Assembly: GCA_001557505.1 (NCBI GenBank)
Contig: LSAX01000012.1
Location: 1 to 64,000, forward strand
Direction of reading: 5' to 3'
DNA from: Reticulascus tulasneorum
Lineage: Eukaryota > Ascomycota > Sordariomycetes > Glomerellales > Reticulascaceae
Length of the DNA stretch: 64,000 bases
The notes beneath the pieces were generated by a model, which had not been told where the DNA came from, made no database searches, and was given only the letters and a program-made list of their open reading frames with translations. The position numbers were made by a program, and so were the translations under genes. Numbering within the stretch: position 1 is the first letter of the stretch; each line of letters opens with the position of its first letter. Of the stretch, positions 37,201 through 52,200 are shown piece after piece.

Positions 37201-40200
37201 GATAGCGGCCGAACTTGAAGGTTCAAGACCGACATAGCTTTTCAGCCCTTCCCCGAGGTTAAAGAGAACCATACCAGTGCCAGTTCCTATTTCTAGCACA
37301 TGGCCTGCCGCCTGGCCGTCTAGGACTGTCTGAATGGTGTCGTCAAGCCACTCCTGCATTTCGGCCTTATCAATGGTACTACCATCGTACATAGATGTCC
37401 AGCCCATAAAGTCGCTGCCAACGGCGGATTGGTCGATGGTATTAATGTCTGTATAGGTGCTGGTTTCGAAGTGGTTCCCCCACCCCTCGACTTGCCCACT
37501 GGCCTCGTTCTTTTGGTTAGACTCGTTGTCTCGAGCTGCGACAAAAGCCACCAATTCCGGGTCTTGGTCTTCTTCCTTGCGCACGACGACGGCCGCATCA
37601 CGGATGATACTGCAGGTGAGCATGGCATGCTCCACCTCGGCCGGCTCGATCCGGTGGCCGCGGATCTTGATCTGCTGGTCCATGCGGCCAAAGAACTCGA
37701 TCTGGCCGTCTTTTGGTCGGTAACGTACGCGATCACCTGTTCGATACCCCCGCATGATCTTCCCGTCGATGCTGATCGAGATAAAACGGTCTTGGTCTAA
37801 CGCCGAGTCTGTATACCCTCGAGCAACTCCGTCTCCAGTCAAGACAAGCTCGCCCATCACCCCAAGTGGTAGCAGATTCTGTTTAGTGTCCGTTACAAAT
37901 GCACCCGAGTTGCTAATAGCGTGGCCCACAGGGACCCCATTAACACAGCGCTCTCCATCATGCATACGATAAAGCGTGCTAAAAACGGTATTTTCAGTGT
38001 GGCCGCACACATTGATAATTTCTCCCCTTACTAGCCTAGCTGCTGAAATCGCGTCGTGGGGGTCTAGACGATCTCCAGAGGCCAAAAGAATATCCAACCC
38101 TGTAATAACGGCAGGCGAGTCCGTAAGGCATTGTTTTAAGAAAGCTGGTGTAAACATAGCTGCCCGAATCGCCTCTCGCTCAAAGATCTCATATAAGAAA
38201 GATAAATCTAGAACTGAAGTATGGTTAACACATATAAGAGATCCGCCGTTTAGAAGTGCCGTATAGATTTCCCACGTCGCCGCATCAAAGGCAAGATTCG
38301 CTATGTGGGCCACTGGGACTACTGCCTGAACGTTTGAGATGACATTCGTATTTTTCACAAGCCGCACAATGCCGCGGTGCTCTATCATGACGCCCTTCGG
38401 GCGGCCGGTTGAGCCGGAAGTGAACATGACGTATGCAAGACTTTCCGCAGAAGGTTCGTCGACGGTGTCCGCGTTATCAAACGCTTCACGATGGCCAAGA
38501 GCATCGCTGATATACACCGGCTCCACGTCCGGCATCTTGACATTCAGAGCATCTACGTCGGCGCCTAGCAGCACAAGCTTATTTCCAGCGACAGCCGACA
38601 AGATCGTTTTGATGCGAGCTGCGGGAACGTTGACATCCAGCGGTAAATATGCCAGGTTCGCTTTGAGGATGCCCATGAAGGCGATAATAGTCTGGCATGA
38701 CCGCGGAGCCAGCACACCAACAAGCGTCTCGGCCTCCATCCCACGCCTGCGAAGCCAACCAGCCATCTCGTCTGACTTTTGGTCAAGCTGAGCATAAGTC
38801 AGCTGCTCTGACGAGTCCGTCACAGCTATCGTATCCGGGCAGGTGGCCACCTGATCGCGGAAGACATCAACGACACTCGAGTCGCGCGGATAGTCAGTTC
38901 TCTCGATGTCGAGCATGCCCATGCTGCGAAGCTCCACCATCCTGTCGGTGAGCGGCATCGACGCTATCAGTGTTTCGGGCTTAGCGAGCCCACGACGTAG
39001 GATCTCGTGGAAGACGGCGACCATGGCCTGGATGGTCTCGAGGTCGAACAAATCTGTAGCAAAGAGGACATTGCCGACCAGCCTCCCGGCCTCTTGGAAC
39101 AGATGGAACTCAACATCGAATCGTGTGGTCACGACGGTGGGTAGCAGCGCGCTTGTCAGGCCCTCTAACTGGATTTTCCCGAGATCCTTTTGAGAGTGCA
39201 CGGCAAACATGAGCTGTACCAGCGGATTCCGGGACGTGTCCCTCGATCCAGGGATAAGGGCCGACACAATACGCTCGAATGGAACGTCCTGGTTGGCGAA
39301 TGCGGCTGTTGTCGTAGACCGAGTCTGCTGTACTAATCCGTCGAATGTGTCATCTTCCCCGACTGTAATCCGCATGCACTGAGTATTGACGAAGAATCCT
39401 ATCATGTTTTCTAGCTCTGACCGGTTACGATTGGCAATAGGTGTGCCAACAGTCGCATCTTCAGCACCCGTGAGACGGTAGTGGGCAGCGCGGAATGCCG
39501 CCAACAGTGTCACGAATGGCGTTACCTGATGAGCTCGACAGAACGCCTGGAGATCCTTGTACATTGAACCCTCGATCGCCAGCTGCACCACGCCGGCATG
39601 ACTCGAGAGCACGGCTGGCCGAGGCCGGTCTGTAAGAAGCTCGGCGGGAGAGCTGTCGGCGAGCTGGCTTGTCCAGTACTCGAGCTGGCGTTGGTGCTCG
39701 GCTACCTGTTCCTCTTGCTTCTGCCAGATGGCAAAGTCACGGTACTGGATCGGGAGCGGCGAGACGCTTGACAAAGGATCCTGACCTCGGAGCGCCGCAG
39801 CGTAGAACTGGCCCAGTTCTTTGCGCAGAACGTCAATTGACCAGCCGTCGGAAACAATGTGGTGCATAACGATGGAGAGAATGTGATCATTTTGTGTTAG
39901 CCGAAGAAGCGACACCCTCCACCCGGGCTCTGACGTCAGATCCAAAGAAGTGGTCTGCTCAAGATGCAATTGTCCCATATAATTGCCATTCTGCTCGGCC
40001 GGCACGTCGAGAACGTTGAGCTCCTTGGTGCCGCTCGCTTGTATGATTTGCATGCCCACACCATCTTGCTCCTCAAACCTTGTGCGCAGGGTCTCATGGC
40101 GCTGTTCCAAAGCGCGCAGTGCAGTAGTCAGGGCGTCGACTTGAAGCGGTCCACGGAAGCGCACCGCGAGTGGCATGAGATACCACGTGGCTCCGAGGTT

Positions 40201-43200
40201 CAGCTGCTCTAAGAACCACAGTCGGCCCTGCGCGAACGACTGCTCAACCGGTCCAGAATACGCTGACGGGCAGATAGGATTATGCTGGGCTGAGCCTCTC
40301 ATGATGGTAGCGGCAAGATCGGCAAGTATCGGCTGGTCGAAAACATCTTTGACAGATACGCGGGTATCAAGTCGACGGCTGATGCGGGCTGCAAGCTTCG
40401 TTGCTAGCAGCGAGTGTCCGCCGAGATCGAAAAAGTTGTCAGTGATACCGACCTCGACTCCTAGCATATCAGCAAATTCCTCGCATAGCGAAGTTTCTAT
40501 CTCGTTACGTGGAGCCACACGTATGGACACCATTTCATGTAATGATGTGATTTGGGCCTTCCGAGCAAGCTCTCTCCGGTCGACTTTGCCATTAGGATTG
40601 AGAGGCATTTGGTCCAGCGTCACAATCCGCGCCGGCACCATATAGGATGGGAGTATGGTATATAGCAGATCACGGATCTCTTTCTCCATTTGGCTTGTTA
40701 ATCCTTCGACACTGTCATTATCGACCCAGTCCTGATTACGAGAACTATATGACTGGGCTGTGATAAAACCAATCATTTCTGGTTCTCGGTCTTCTTCCTT
40801 CCGGACAACAAGGGCCGCATCGCGGACGATATTGCAGTTGAGCATGGCGTGCTCAACTTCGGCCGGCTCGATCCGGTGACCACGGATCTTGATCTGCTGG
40901 TCGATTCTGGCATAGAACTCGATCTCTCCATCTTTTGGCCGGTAGCGCACTCGATCACCTGTCCGGTACGCTCGCACGAGCTGGCCGTCGATGCTTACCC
41001 GAATGAAACGATCATTGTCCAACACCGAGTCCGTATACCCTCGAGCGAGCCCGTCGCCTATGACGACAAGCTCTCCCATGACGCCAAGAGACACCAGCTG
41101 CTGACGTTGGTCCATGACAAAAGCCCCGGAGTTGCTGACTGCCCGACCAATTGGAACCCCGTTTGCAAAAGATTCACGGTCGTTAATATTATATATCGTG
41201 CTAAGGGTTGCGTTCTCCGTTGGACCGTATGCGTTGTAGACGCCAGCCCGCACAAGCGTTTGCGCCTGGACCGCGTCGCGACCATCAAACCGATCGCCAG
41301 CGGCGAATAGGACGTCTAAACAGCGTAGAACGGTTGGCATATCGGCCAGACACCGCTTGATTAGCGAAGGCGTAAGCATAGCTGCGCAGACTTGTTCTCG
41401 CTCGAAAGCAGCCCCAAGAGCCTTCATATCAATGGTGGTAAAATAATCGATGCAGACCACTGTTCCTCCGTTTAGAAGCGCGCTATAAATTTCCCATATC
41501 GATGCATCGAAGGCAATGTTCGATAAGTGGGCCACATGAGCGCCTCGTGGCAGTTTGGAGACGACGTTGCTTTGCTTCACGAGTCGTACAATGCCACGGT
41601 GCTCGACCATTACGCCCTTAGGATAACCTGTAGAGCCAGATGTGAAGATAACGTAGGCGAGGCTTGTTGCAGAAGGTTGCTCGATGTCACCAATATCAAC
41701 CGCTCCATGATGGGCAAGAACATCGTCAATCTTGACCAGATCCACCTTGGGCATCTCCATGTCTAGAGTGGCGACATCACGGCCGAGCAGCAAAAGCTTT
41801 TTTCCAGCAACAGCCGACAAGATCGCCTTGATGCGAGCTTCGGGAACATTGACATCAAGTGGTAAGTAAGCCAGGTTCGCCTTAAGGATACCAATGAAGG
41901 CAACAATAGTCTGGCATGACCGTGGAGCCAGCACGCCAACAAGCGTCTCGGCCATCATGCCTCGCTGGTGAAGCCAGCCGGCGATTTTGTCTGATTTTTG
42001 GTCCAGCTGAGCATATGTCAGCTGCTCTGACGAGTCCGTTACAGCTATCGTATCCGGGAATGCGGCCACCTGCGCGCGGAAGATATCAACCACGCTCGAC
42101 TCGCGCGGATAGTCAGTTCTCTCGATGTCGAGCAGACCCATGCTGCGAAGCTTCGCAATCCCGTCGGTGAGCGGCATCGACGCGATCGGCAAGTCGGGCT
42201 CTTCGAGTCCACGACGTAGGATCTCTTGGAAGACGGCGACCATGGCCTGGATGGTCTCGAGGTCGAACAAGTCTGTAGCAAAGAGGACGTTTCCGACCAG
42301 CCTCTCGGCCTCTTGGAACAGATGGAACTCAACATCGAACCGGGTGGTCGCCACTGTGGGTATTAGCTCCCCTGTCAGGCCCTCTAACTGGATTCTCCCG
42401 AGATCCTTTTGAGAGTGCACGGCAAACATGAGCTGCACCAGCGGATTTCGGGACGTGTCTCTTGATCCAGGAAGGAGGGCTGATACGATGCGCTCAAACG
42501 GCACATCTTGGTTGGCAAATGCCGCTGTTGTCGTAGACCGAGTCTGCTGTACTAGTCTGTTGAATGTGTCATCTTCCCCAACGGTGATCCGCATACACTG
42601 AGTATTGACAAAGAATCCTATCATGTTTTCCAGCTCTGGCCGGTTACGATTGGCAATAGGTGTGCCAACAGTCGCATCTTCAGCACCCGTGAGACGGTAG
42701 TGGGCAGCGCGGAATGCCGCCAACAGTGTCACAAATGGCGTTACCTGATGCGCCCGACAGATTGCCTGGAGATTCTCGTGCTCCGCACCATCAATCATCA
42801 GCTGCACCACACCAGCATGACTCGAGAGCACGGCTGGCCGAGGCCGGTCTGTAAGAAGCTCGGCGGGAGAGCTGTCGGCGAGCTGGTTGGTCCAGTACTC
42901 AAGCTGGCGTTGGTGCTCGGCTACCTGTTCGTCTTGCTTCTGCCACAAGGCAAAGTCACGGTACTGGATCGGGAGCGGTGCCACGCTTGATAGAGGGTCT
43001 TGACCTCGGAGCGCCGCAGCATAGAACTGACCTAGTTCTTGACGCAGAACGTCAATTGACCAGCCGTCGGAAATGATGTGGTGCATTACAATAGAGAGGA
43101 CGTGATCATCAGGTCCGAGCCGATGAAGCGCCACCCTCCACCCCGGCTCAGATGTCAGGTCGAAAGGAGTCGTCTGGTGCAGCTGCAACTGCTCTGAATA

Positions 43201-46200
43201 GTTACCATTCCGCTCGGCCGGCAGGTTGAGAACTCTGAGCTCTTTGGTGCCGCTCGCTTGTATGATTTGCATGCCCACACCGTCTTGATCCTCGAACCTT
43301 GTGCGCAGGGTTTCGTGGCGCTGTTCCAGAGCTCGTAGTGCAGTAGCCAACGCGTCGACGTGAAGCGATCCACGGAAGCGCACTGCGAGTGGCATGAGAT
43401 ACCACGTGGCTCCGAGGTTCAGCTGCTCTAAGAACCACAGGCGGCCCTGTGCAAACGACTGCTCTACTGGTCCAGAATACACTGACGGTCTGATGGGATT
43501 ATGCGGGGCCGAGCCTCGCATGATGGTAGCGGCAAGATCGGCAAGTATCGGCTGGTCGAACACATCTTTGACAGACACGCGGGTGTCGAGTCGACGGCTG
43601 ATGCGAGCCGCAAGCTTCGTCGCCATGAGCGAGTGTCCGCCAAGGTCGAAGAAGTTATCATTGATCCCGACCTCCACTCCGAGCACATCAGCAAACTCCG
43701 AGCAGAGTAATACCTCGATCTCGTTGCGTGGGGCTACGCGTGCAGACGTCGACTTGATGCGTGGCGCGATCTGTGCCATCCGAACAAGCGCTGTCCGGTC
43801 AACTTTGCCATTGGCGTTGACGGGTAATTGGTCTAACGCCACGATCCGCGACGGTATCATGTAAGCTGGTAACAGGATCTGCAGCTGTTCACGGATCTGT
43901 GTCTCGATCCGACGGTTCTGTAACCGCCGGAGCGGTTGGTTTGTGAGATGGTGTAATGGTCTTCCAGGCTCATCAGTCGGAAATTGTAATAAGACACGTC
44001 TCCTTGTTCCGACAGGCGGATAACGGTGGAACACAGCATCGAGTGCACCGTTCTGAGACCACTGCCGCGCCCAGCTAAGCTCTACGCTAAAGCCCATCTC
44101 TTGACCGAGTTGTACGAGGTCGGTGGCGGAAAGCGATGGAGAGCGACTGGCTGCAGCTCGAATTGTCGGTAACCAGGCTCCGCTGTCCAGTGTGGCTAGC
44201 GCGTCGTCTTCGTCGCCGTCATCAAGTGACTTGACCATTTGTCTCTCCAAGATGTTCTTCTTATAAGGGATGTTGCTGACAGCGACCTCTAGGACATCCG
44301 GCGACTTTGTTAAAAGTCGGCGGAGGGCCTGGATATCTAACTGAGATGTTCCGAAGTTAACCCAGACGTCTGGCTCGATTACATGTATAGGTTGTGTATC
44401 GCCCATGTGTATGACAGCCGAATATCGGTATGAGCTGAGCTCGTTTGTGGCAGTCATCTGTTTTGGCAGAATTTCCACATGTTTAACTCGACCAGATAGC
44501 CGAGTTACTAGCCCCGTAAAGAAGGCTGGATCGACGAGCAACTCCTCTTCGCGTTCTTCCATGTCTGCCATCTTCTGGCGAATCTCATTCTTGGTCGCTG
44601 TATCACCTAATGCATAGAGTGCTCTGCTCGCGAGAAAGTCTTTGTTAAGTGCGTAAGATCGTATGTCGCCGAAGAATAGACGTTTGACGCCTGGTATTTG
44701 GGTAAGAGTATCCACGACGTCTGCTAAGTACTCAGGTGTAGGGAAATATTGTACCACTGAGTTCAGTATGACTAAGTCTGGGCGGAGTCCGTCGAGCTGA
44801 GCTACGTCTGTTGCTGTACCGATATGCACTTCAGCTTTCCCTGCTAGATATGGGGCAGCCTTGATTGCGTCGTTGACAAAGATAGCGGCCGAACTTGAAG
44901 GTTCAAGACCGACATAGCTTTTCAGCCCTTCCCCGAGGTTAAAGAGAACCATACCAGTGCCAGTTCCTATTTCTAGCACATGGCCTGCCGCCTGGCCGTC
45001 TAGGACTGTCTGAATGGTGTCGTCAAGCCACTCCTGCATTTCGGCCTTATCAATGTTACTACCATCGTACATAGATGTCCAGCCCATAAAGTCGTTACCA
45101 ATGGCGGATTGGTCGATGGTGTTGATGTCTGTGTAGGTGCTGGTTTCGAAGTGGTTCCCCCACCCCTCGACTTGCCCACTTGCCTCGTTCTTTTGGTTAG
45201 ACTCGTTGTCTCGAGCTGCGACAAAAGCCACCAATTCCGGGTCTTGGTCTTCTTCCTTGCGCACGACGACGGCCGCATCACGGATGATACTGCAGGTGAG
45301 CATGGCATGCTCCACCTCGGCCGGCTCGATCCGGTGGCCACGGATCTTGATCTGCTGATCCATGCGGCCAAAGAACTCGATCTGGCCGTCTTTTGGTCGG
45401 TAACGCACGCGATCACCTGTTCGGTACCCCCGCATGATCTTCCCGTCGATGTTGAGAGAGATAAAACGGTCTTGGTCTAACGCCGAGTCTGTATACCCTC
45501 GAGCAACTCCGTCTCCAGTCAAGACAAGCTCGCCCATCACCCCAAGTGGTAGCAGATTCTGTTTAGTGTCCGTTACAAATGCACCTGAGTTGCTAATAGC
45601 GTGGCCCACAGGGACTCCATTAACACAGCTCTCTCCATCATGTATACGGTAAAGCGTGCTAAAAACGCTATTTTCAGTATGGCCGCATACGTTGATAACG
45701 TCTCCCTTCACTAGCCTAGCTGCTGAAATCGCGTCGTGGGGGTCTAGACGATCTCCAGAGGCCAAAAGAATATCCAACCCTGCAATAACGGCAGGCGAGT
45801 CCGTAAGGCATTGTTTTAAGAAAGCTGGTGTAAACATAGCTGCCCGAATCGCCTCTCGCTCAAAGATCTCATATAAGAAAGATAAATCTAGAACTGAAAT
45901 ATGGTTAACACATATAAGAGATCCGCCGTTTAGAAGTGCCGTATAGATTTCCCACGTCGCCGCATCAAAGGCAAGATTCGCTATGTGGGCCACTGGGACT
46001 ACTGCCTGAACGTTTGAGATGACATTCGTATTTTTCACAAGCCGCACAATGCCGCGGTGCTCTATCATGACGCCCTTCGGGCGGCCGGTTGAGCCGGAAG
46101 TGAACATGACGTATGCAAGACTTTCCGCGCAAGGCTCGTCAATGGTGTCTGGAATATTCATCGCTTCATGATGACCAAGAGTATCGCTGATATATATCAG

Positions 46201-49200
46201 CTCGACGTCCGGTGTCTCGAGATCCAGAGTAGCTACGTCGCCAAGCAGCACAAGCTTATTTCCAGCAACAGCCGACAAGATCGTTTTGATGCGAGCTGCG
46301 GGAACGTTGACATCCAGCGGTAAGTATGCTAGATTCGCTTTGAGGATGCCCATAAATGCAACAATAGTCTGGCATGACCGAGGAGCCAGCACGCCGACAA
46401 GTGTCTCGGCTTTCATGCCTCGCCGGCGAAGCCAGCCAGCCATCTCGTCCGATTGTCGGTCCAGCTGAGCATATGTCAGCTCCGTCGACGAGTCCGTCAC
46501 AGCTATTGCATCTGGGAACGCGGCCACCTGATCGCGGAAGACATCAACCACACTCGACTCGCGCGGATAGTTAGTTCTCTCGATGTCGAGCAGGCCCATG
46601 CTGCGAAGCTCCGATACCCCGTCGGTGAGCGGCATCGACGCGATCGGCAAGTCGGGCTCATCGAGTCCACGACGTAGGATCTCTTGGAAGACGGCGACCA
46701 TGGCCTGGATGGTTTCGACCTCGAACAAGTCTGTAGCAAAGATGACGTTGCCGACCAGCCTTCCCGCCTCCTGGAAAAAGTGGAACTCAACATCAAACCG
46801 AGTGGCTAAGGCAGTTGGTATGGGCTCTCCATTGACGCCCTCTAGGTAGATTCTTCCAAGATCCTTTTGAGAGTGCACGGCAAACATGAGCTGTACTAGC
46901 GGGTTTCGCGACGTGTCTCTCGATCCAGGAAGTAAGGCTGATACGATACGCTCGAACGGAACGTCTTGGTTGGCAAATGCGGTTGTTGTCGTAGACCGAG
47001 TCTGCTGTACTAATCCGTCAAATGTGTCATCTTCCCCAACGGTGATCCGCATACACTGAGTATTGACAAAGAATCCGATCATATCTTCTAGCTCTGGTCG
47101 GTTACGGTTGGCAATAGGCGTGCCAACGGTGGCATCCTCCGCACCCGTAAGACGATAGTGAGCAGCGCGGAACGCCGTGAGCAGCGTGACGAATGATGTT
47201 ACCTGACGAGCTCGGCAGAAAGCTCGGAGACTTTGGTACCCCGAGCCCTCGATCACCAGCTGCACCACGCCGGCTTGACTTGAGAGCACGGCTGGCCGAG
47301 GCCGGTCTGTAAGAAGCTCGGCGGGAGAGCTGTCGGCGAGCTGGTTGGTCCAGTACTCAAGCTGGCGTTGGTGCTCGGCTACCTGTTCGTCTTGCTTCTG
47401 CCACAAGGCAAAGTCACGGTACTGGATCGGGAGCGGTGCCACGCTTGATAGAGGGTCTTGACCTCGGAGCGCCGCAGCATAGAACTGACCCAGTTCTTGA
47501 CGCAGAACGTCAATTGACCAGCCGTCAGAGATGATGTGGTGCATTACAATAGAGAGGATATGATCATCAAGCCCAAGACGAAGAAGTAATACTCTCCACC
47601 CAGGCTCAGACTTCAAATCAAAAGGAGTCGTCTGCTCCAGCTGCAACCGTTCTGTATGGTTGCCATTCTTCTCGGCCGTCACATTGATCACCCTGAGCTC
47701 TTTGGGGCCGGTCGCCTGGATGACCTGCATGCCCACCCCATCTCGCTCTATAAACCTTGTGCGCAGGGTCTCGTGGCGCTGCTCCAGAGCGTACAGGGCA
47801 GTAGCCAGCGCGTCGACATGAAGCGGTCCACGGAAGCGCACTGCGAGTGGCATGAGATACCACGTGGCTCCGAGGTTGAGCTGGTCCAAGAACCACAAGC
47901 GGCCCTGCGCAAACGACTGCTCTACAGGTCCAGAGTACACCGACGGATGGATTGATTTATGTGGGTCCGAACCTCGCATGATGGTAGCTGCAAGATCAGC
48001 AAGTATTGGCTGGTCGAAGATGTCTTTAACAGAGATATAGGAATCAAGTCGGCGGCTGATGCGAGCCGCAAGCTTCGTCGCCATGAGCGAGTGTCCACCG
48101 AGGTCGAAGAAGTTATCTGTGACGCCGACCTCGACGCCTAGTAGATCAGCAAATTCCTCGCATAACGAAATTTCAATCTCATTACGTGGAGCCACACGTA
48201 TAGACACCATTTCATGTAATGGTGCGATCTGGGCCTTCCGAGCAAGCTCTCGCCGGTCGACCTTGCCATTGGCATTGAGCGGCATTTTGTCCAGCGCCAC
48301 AATCCGCGCCGGGATCATATAAGATGGGAGCATAGTACGGAGTCGATCGCGGATTTCTTTCTCCAGACGATTCTCTAATCCATTAACACCATCGTTATCA
48401 ACCCATTCCTGGTTAGTAGAACTACCTCCCCGAACTAGGATGAACCCAACCATTTCTGGTTCTTGGTCTTCTTCCTTCCAAACGACAACGGCCGCATCAC
48501 GGACAATATCGCAGCTGAGCATGGCATGTTCCACTTCGGCCGGCTCGATCCGGTGGCCACGGATCTTGATCTGCTGGTCCATGCGGCCAAAGAACTCGAT
48601 CTGGCCGTCATTTGGCCGGTAGCGTACGCGATCACCCGTCCGGTACGCTCGCACCAGCTTGCCGTCGATGTTTACCTGAATGAAGCGATCTTGTTCCAAG
48701 ACCGAATCCGCGTACCCTCGAGCAAGTCCGTCCCCAATGACGACAAGCTCTCCCATGACGCCGAGAGAGACAACTTGTTGGCGCCTGTCCATGACAAACA
48801 CGCCGGAGTTACTGACAGCTCGACCGATAGGGACGCCGTTCGCAAATGATTCGTACTTGTTAATGCTATAGAGAGTGCAAATGTGAGTCTCGGTAGGGCC
48901 ATAAGCATTGTAAACACCGTTTTGCACAAGCGATCGTGCATAGATCGCGTCACGACCATCAAAGCGGTCTCCAGCAACGAACAGAACGTCTAGACCTGCG
49001 AGAGCCGCAGGCATGGTCGATAAACATTGCTTGAGCAATGCAGGCGCAAGCATGGCCGCGCGGATATTCTCTCGGATAAATACAGCCTCGAGAGCTTTGC
49101 TGTCCAAGGTTGTGAAAAAGTCAATGCATACCAGCGTTCCTCCGTTTAGGATCGTTGCCAGTATTTCCCAAACCGACACATCGAATGCAAGATTCGTCAC

Positions 49201-52200
49201 ATGCGCCATCGTGACTGCCCTCGGTAGCTTTGATACAACACTACTCTCCTTGACGAGCCGCAGAATGCTACGGTGCTCGATCATAACGCCTTTGGGCTTT
49301 CCCGTCGATCCAGAAGTAAAGAATGCGCATGCGAGAGTTGTCGCTGAAGGTCGCTGAGCGATGTCTACGACATGAAGCGCTCCATGCTGGCCAAGAGCAT
49401 CGCCGATACATACCAGCTCCAAGTCTTGCATATCGACATCCAGGGTAGCTACGTCGCCGCCAAGCAGCACAAGCTTATGTCCAGCGACAGCCGACAAGAT
49501 GGTCTTTATGCGAGCTGCGGGAACGTTGACATCAAGTGGTAAATATGCCAGGTTCGCCTTGAGAATTCCCATGAAGGCAATAATAGTCTGGCATGACCGC
49601 GGAGCCAGCACGCCAACAAGCGTCTCGGCCTCCATCCCACGCCGGCGAAGCCAACCAGCCATCTCGTCTGATTTTTGGTCAAGCTGAGCATAAGTCAGCT
49701 GCTCTGACGAGTCCGTCACAGCTATCATATCCGGGCAGGTGGCCACCTGATCGCGGAAGACATCAATGACACTCGACTCGCGCGGATAGTCGGTTTTCTC
49801 GATGTCGAGCAGGCCCATGCTGCGAAGCTTCGCAATCCCATCGGTGAGCGGCATCGACGCGATCGGCAAGTCAGGCTCATCGAGTCCACGACGTAGGATC
49901 TCTTGGAAGACGGCGACCATGGCCTGGATGGTCTCGACCTCGAACAAGTCTGTAGCAAAGATGACGTTGCCGACCAGCCTTCCCGCCTCCTGGAAAAAGT
50001 GGAACTCAACATCAAACCGAGTGGCTAGAGTAGTTGGTATGGGTTCTTCACTGAGGCCCTCTAACTGGATTCTTCCGAGATCCTTTTGAGAATGCAAGGT
50101 AAACATAAGCTGTACCAGTGGGTTTCGCGAAGTGTCCCTAGACCCAGGAAGGAGGGCCGATACGATGCGCTCGAATGGCACATCTTGGTTGGCAAATGCC
50201 ACTGTTGTCGTAGACCGAGTCTGCTGCACCAATCCGCCGAATGTGTCATCTTCCCTGACGGTAATCCGCATACACTGAGTATTGACGAAAAATCCTATCA
50301 TGTTTTCTAGCTCTGGTCGGTTTCGGTTGGCAATAGGCGTGCCAACGGTGGCATCCTCCGCACCCGTAAGACGATAGTGAGCAGCGCGGAACGCCGCGAG
50401 CAGCGTTACGAACGATGTTACCTGATGAGCTCGGCAGAACGCTCGGAGACTTTTGTACAGCGAGCCCTCGATCACCAGCTGCACCACGCCCGCATCACTT
50501 GAGAGCACGGCTGGCCGAGGCCGGTCTGTAAGAAGCTCGGCGGGAGAGCTGTCGGCGAGCTGGTTGGTCCAGTACTCAAGCTGGCGTTGGTGCTCGGCTA
50601 CCTGTTCGTCTTGTTTTTGCCACAAGGCAAAGTCACGGTATTGGATCGGGAGCGGGGCCACGAGCGATAGAGGGTCCTGGCCTCGGAGCGCCGTAGCATA
50701 GAACTGGCCCAACTCCTGCCGCAGAATATCGATTGACCAGCCATCAGAAATGATGTGGTGCATGACAATTGAGAGGATATGGTCGTCCTTCCCGAGCCGT
50801 AGTAGTGACACCCTCCATCCTGGCTCGGATGTCAGATCAAATGGAGTCATCTGCTCCTGCTGTAGCACCTGGAGGCGCCTGTCGTCCTGGTCGGTAGACA
50901 CATCGATTACTCGTAGCTCTTTCGTGCCCGACGCCTGGATAATCTGCATGCCCACACCATCTTGCTCCTCAAACATCGTGCGCAGTATCTCGTGGCGCTG
51001 TTCCAGAGCGTGCAAAGCAGTAGCGAGCGCGTCAGCTTGAAGTGGTCCACGCAAACGCATCGCAAGCGGCATGAGATACCACGTTGCTCCCAGGCTGAGC
51101 TGGTCCAAGAACCACAAGCGGCCCTGCGCAAACGACTGCTCTACAGGTCCGGAGTACGCCGACGGATGGATTGATTTATGCGGATTTGAACCTCGCATGA
51201 TGGTAGCTGCAAGATCAGCAAGTATTGGCTGGTCGAAGATGTCTTTAACAGAGATATAGGAATCAAGTCGGCGGCTGATGCGAGCCGCAAGCTTCGTCGC
51301 CATGAGCGAGTGTCCACCGAGGTCGAAGAAGTTATCTGTGACGCCGACCTCGACGCCTAGTAGATCAGCAAATTCCTCGCATAACGAAATTTCAATCTCA
51401 TTACGTGGAGCCACACGTATAGACACCATTTCATGTAATGGTGCGATCTGGGCCTTCCGAGCAAGCTCTCGCCGGTCGACCTTGCCATTGGCATTGAGCG
51501 GCATTTTGTCCAGCGCCACAATCCGCGCCGGGATCATATAAGATGGGAGCATAGTACGTAGTCGATCGCGGATTACTTTCTCCACATGACTCTCTAATCC
51601 GTTGACACCATCGTTATCAACCCATTCCTGGTTAGTAGAACTATCTCCCCGAACTAAGATGAACCCAACCATTTCTGGTTCTTGGTCTTCTTCCTTCCGA
51701 AGGATGACAGCAGCGTCACGGACAATATCGCAGCTGAGCATGGCATGTTCCACTTCGGCCGGCTCGATCCGGTGGCCACGGATCTTGATCTGCTGGTCCA
51801 TGCGGCCAAAGAACTCGATCTGGCCGTCATTTGGCCGGTAGCGTACGCGATCACCCGTCCGGTACGCCCGCACCAGCTTGCCGTCGATGTTTACCTGAAT
51901 GAAGCGGTCTTGTTCCAACGCCGAGTCCGTGTATCCTCGAGCAAGCCCGTCCCCTGTGACGACAAGCTCTCCCATGACGCCAAGAGACACCAGCTGCTGG
52001 CGTGGGTCCATAATGAAAGCCCCGGAGTTACTGACAGCCCGACCAATTGGAACCCCGTTTGCGAAGGATTCACGGTCGCGAATACTATATATTGTGCTGA
52101 GGATTGCGTTCTCCGTCGGACCGTAGGCGTTATAAACACCAACCCGTACAAGCTTTTGCGCCTGGACCGCGTCGCGACCATCAAATCGATCGCCAGCGGC

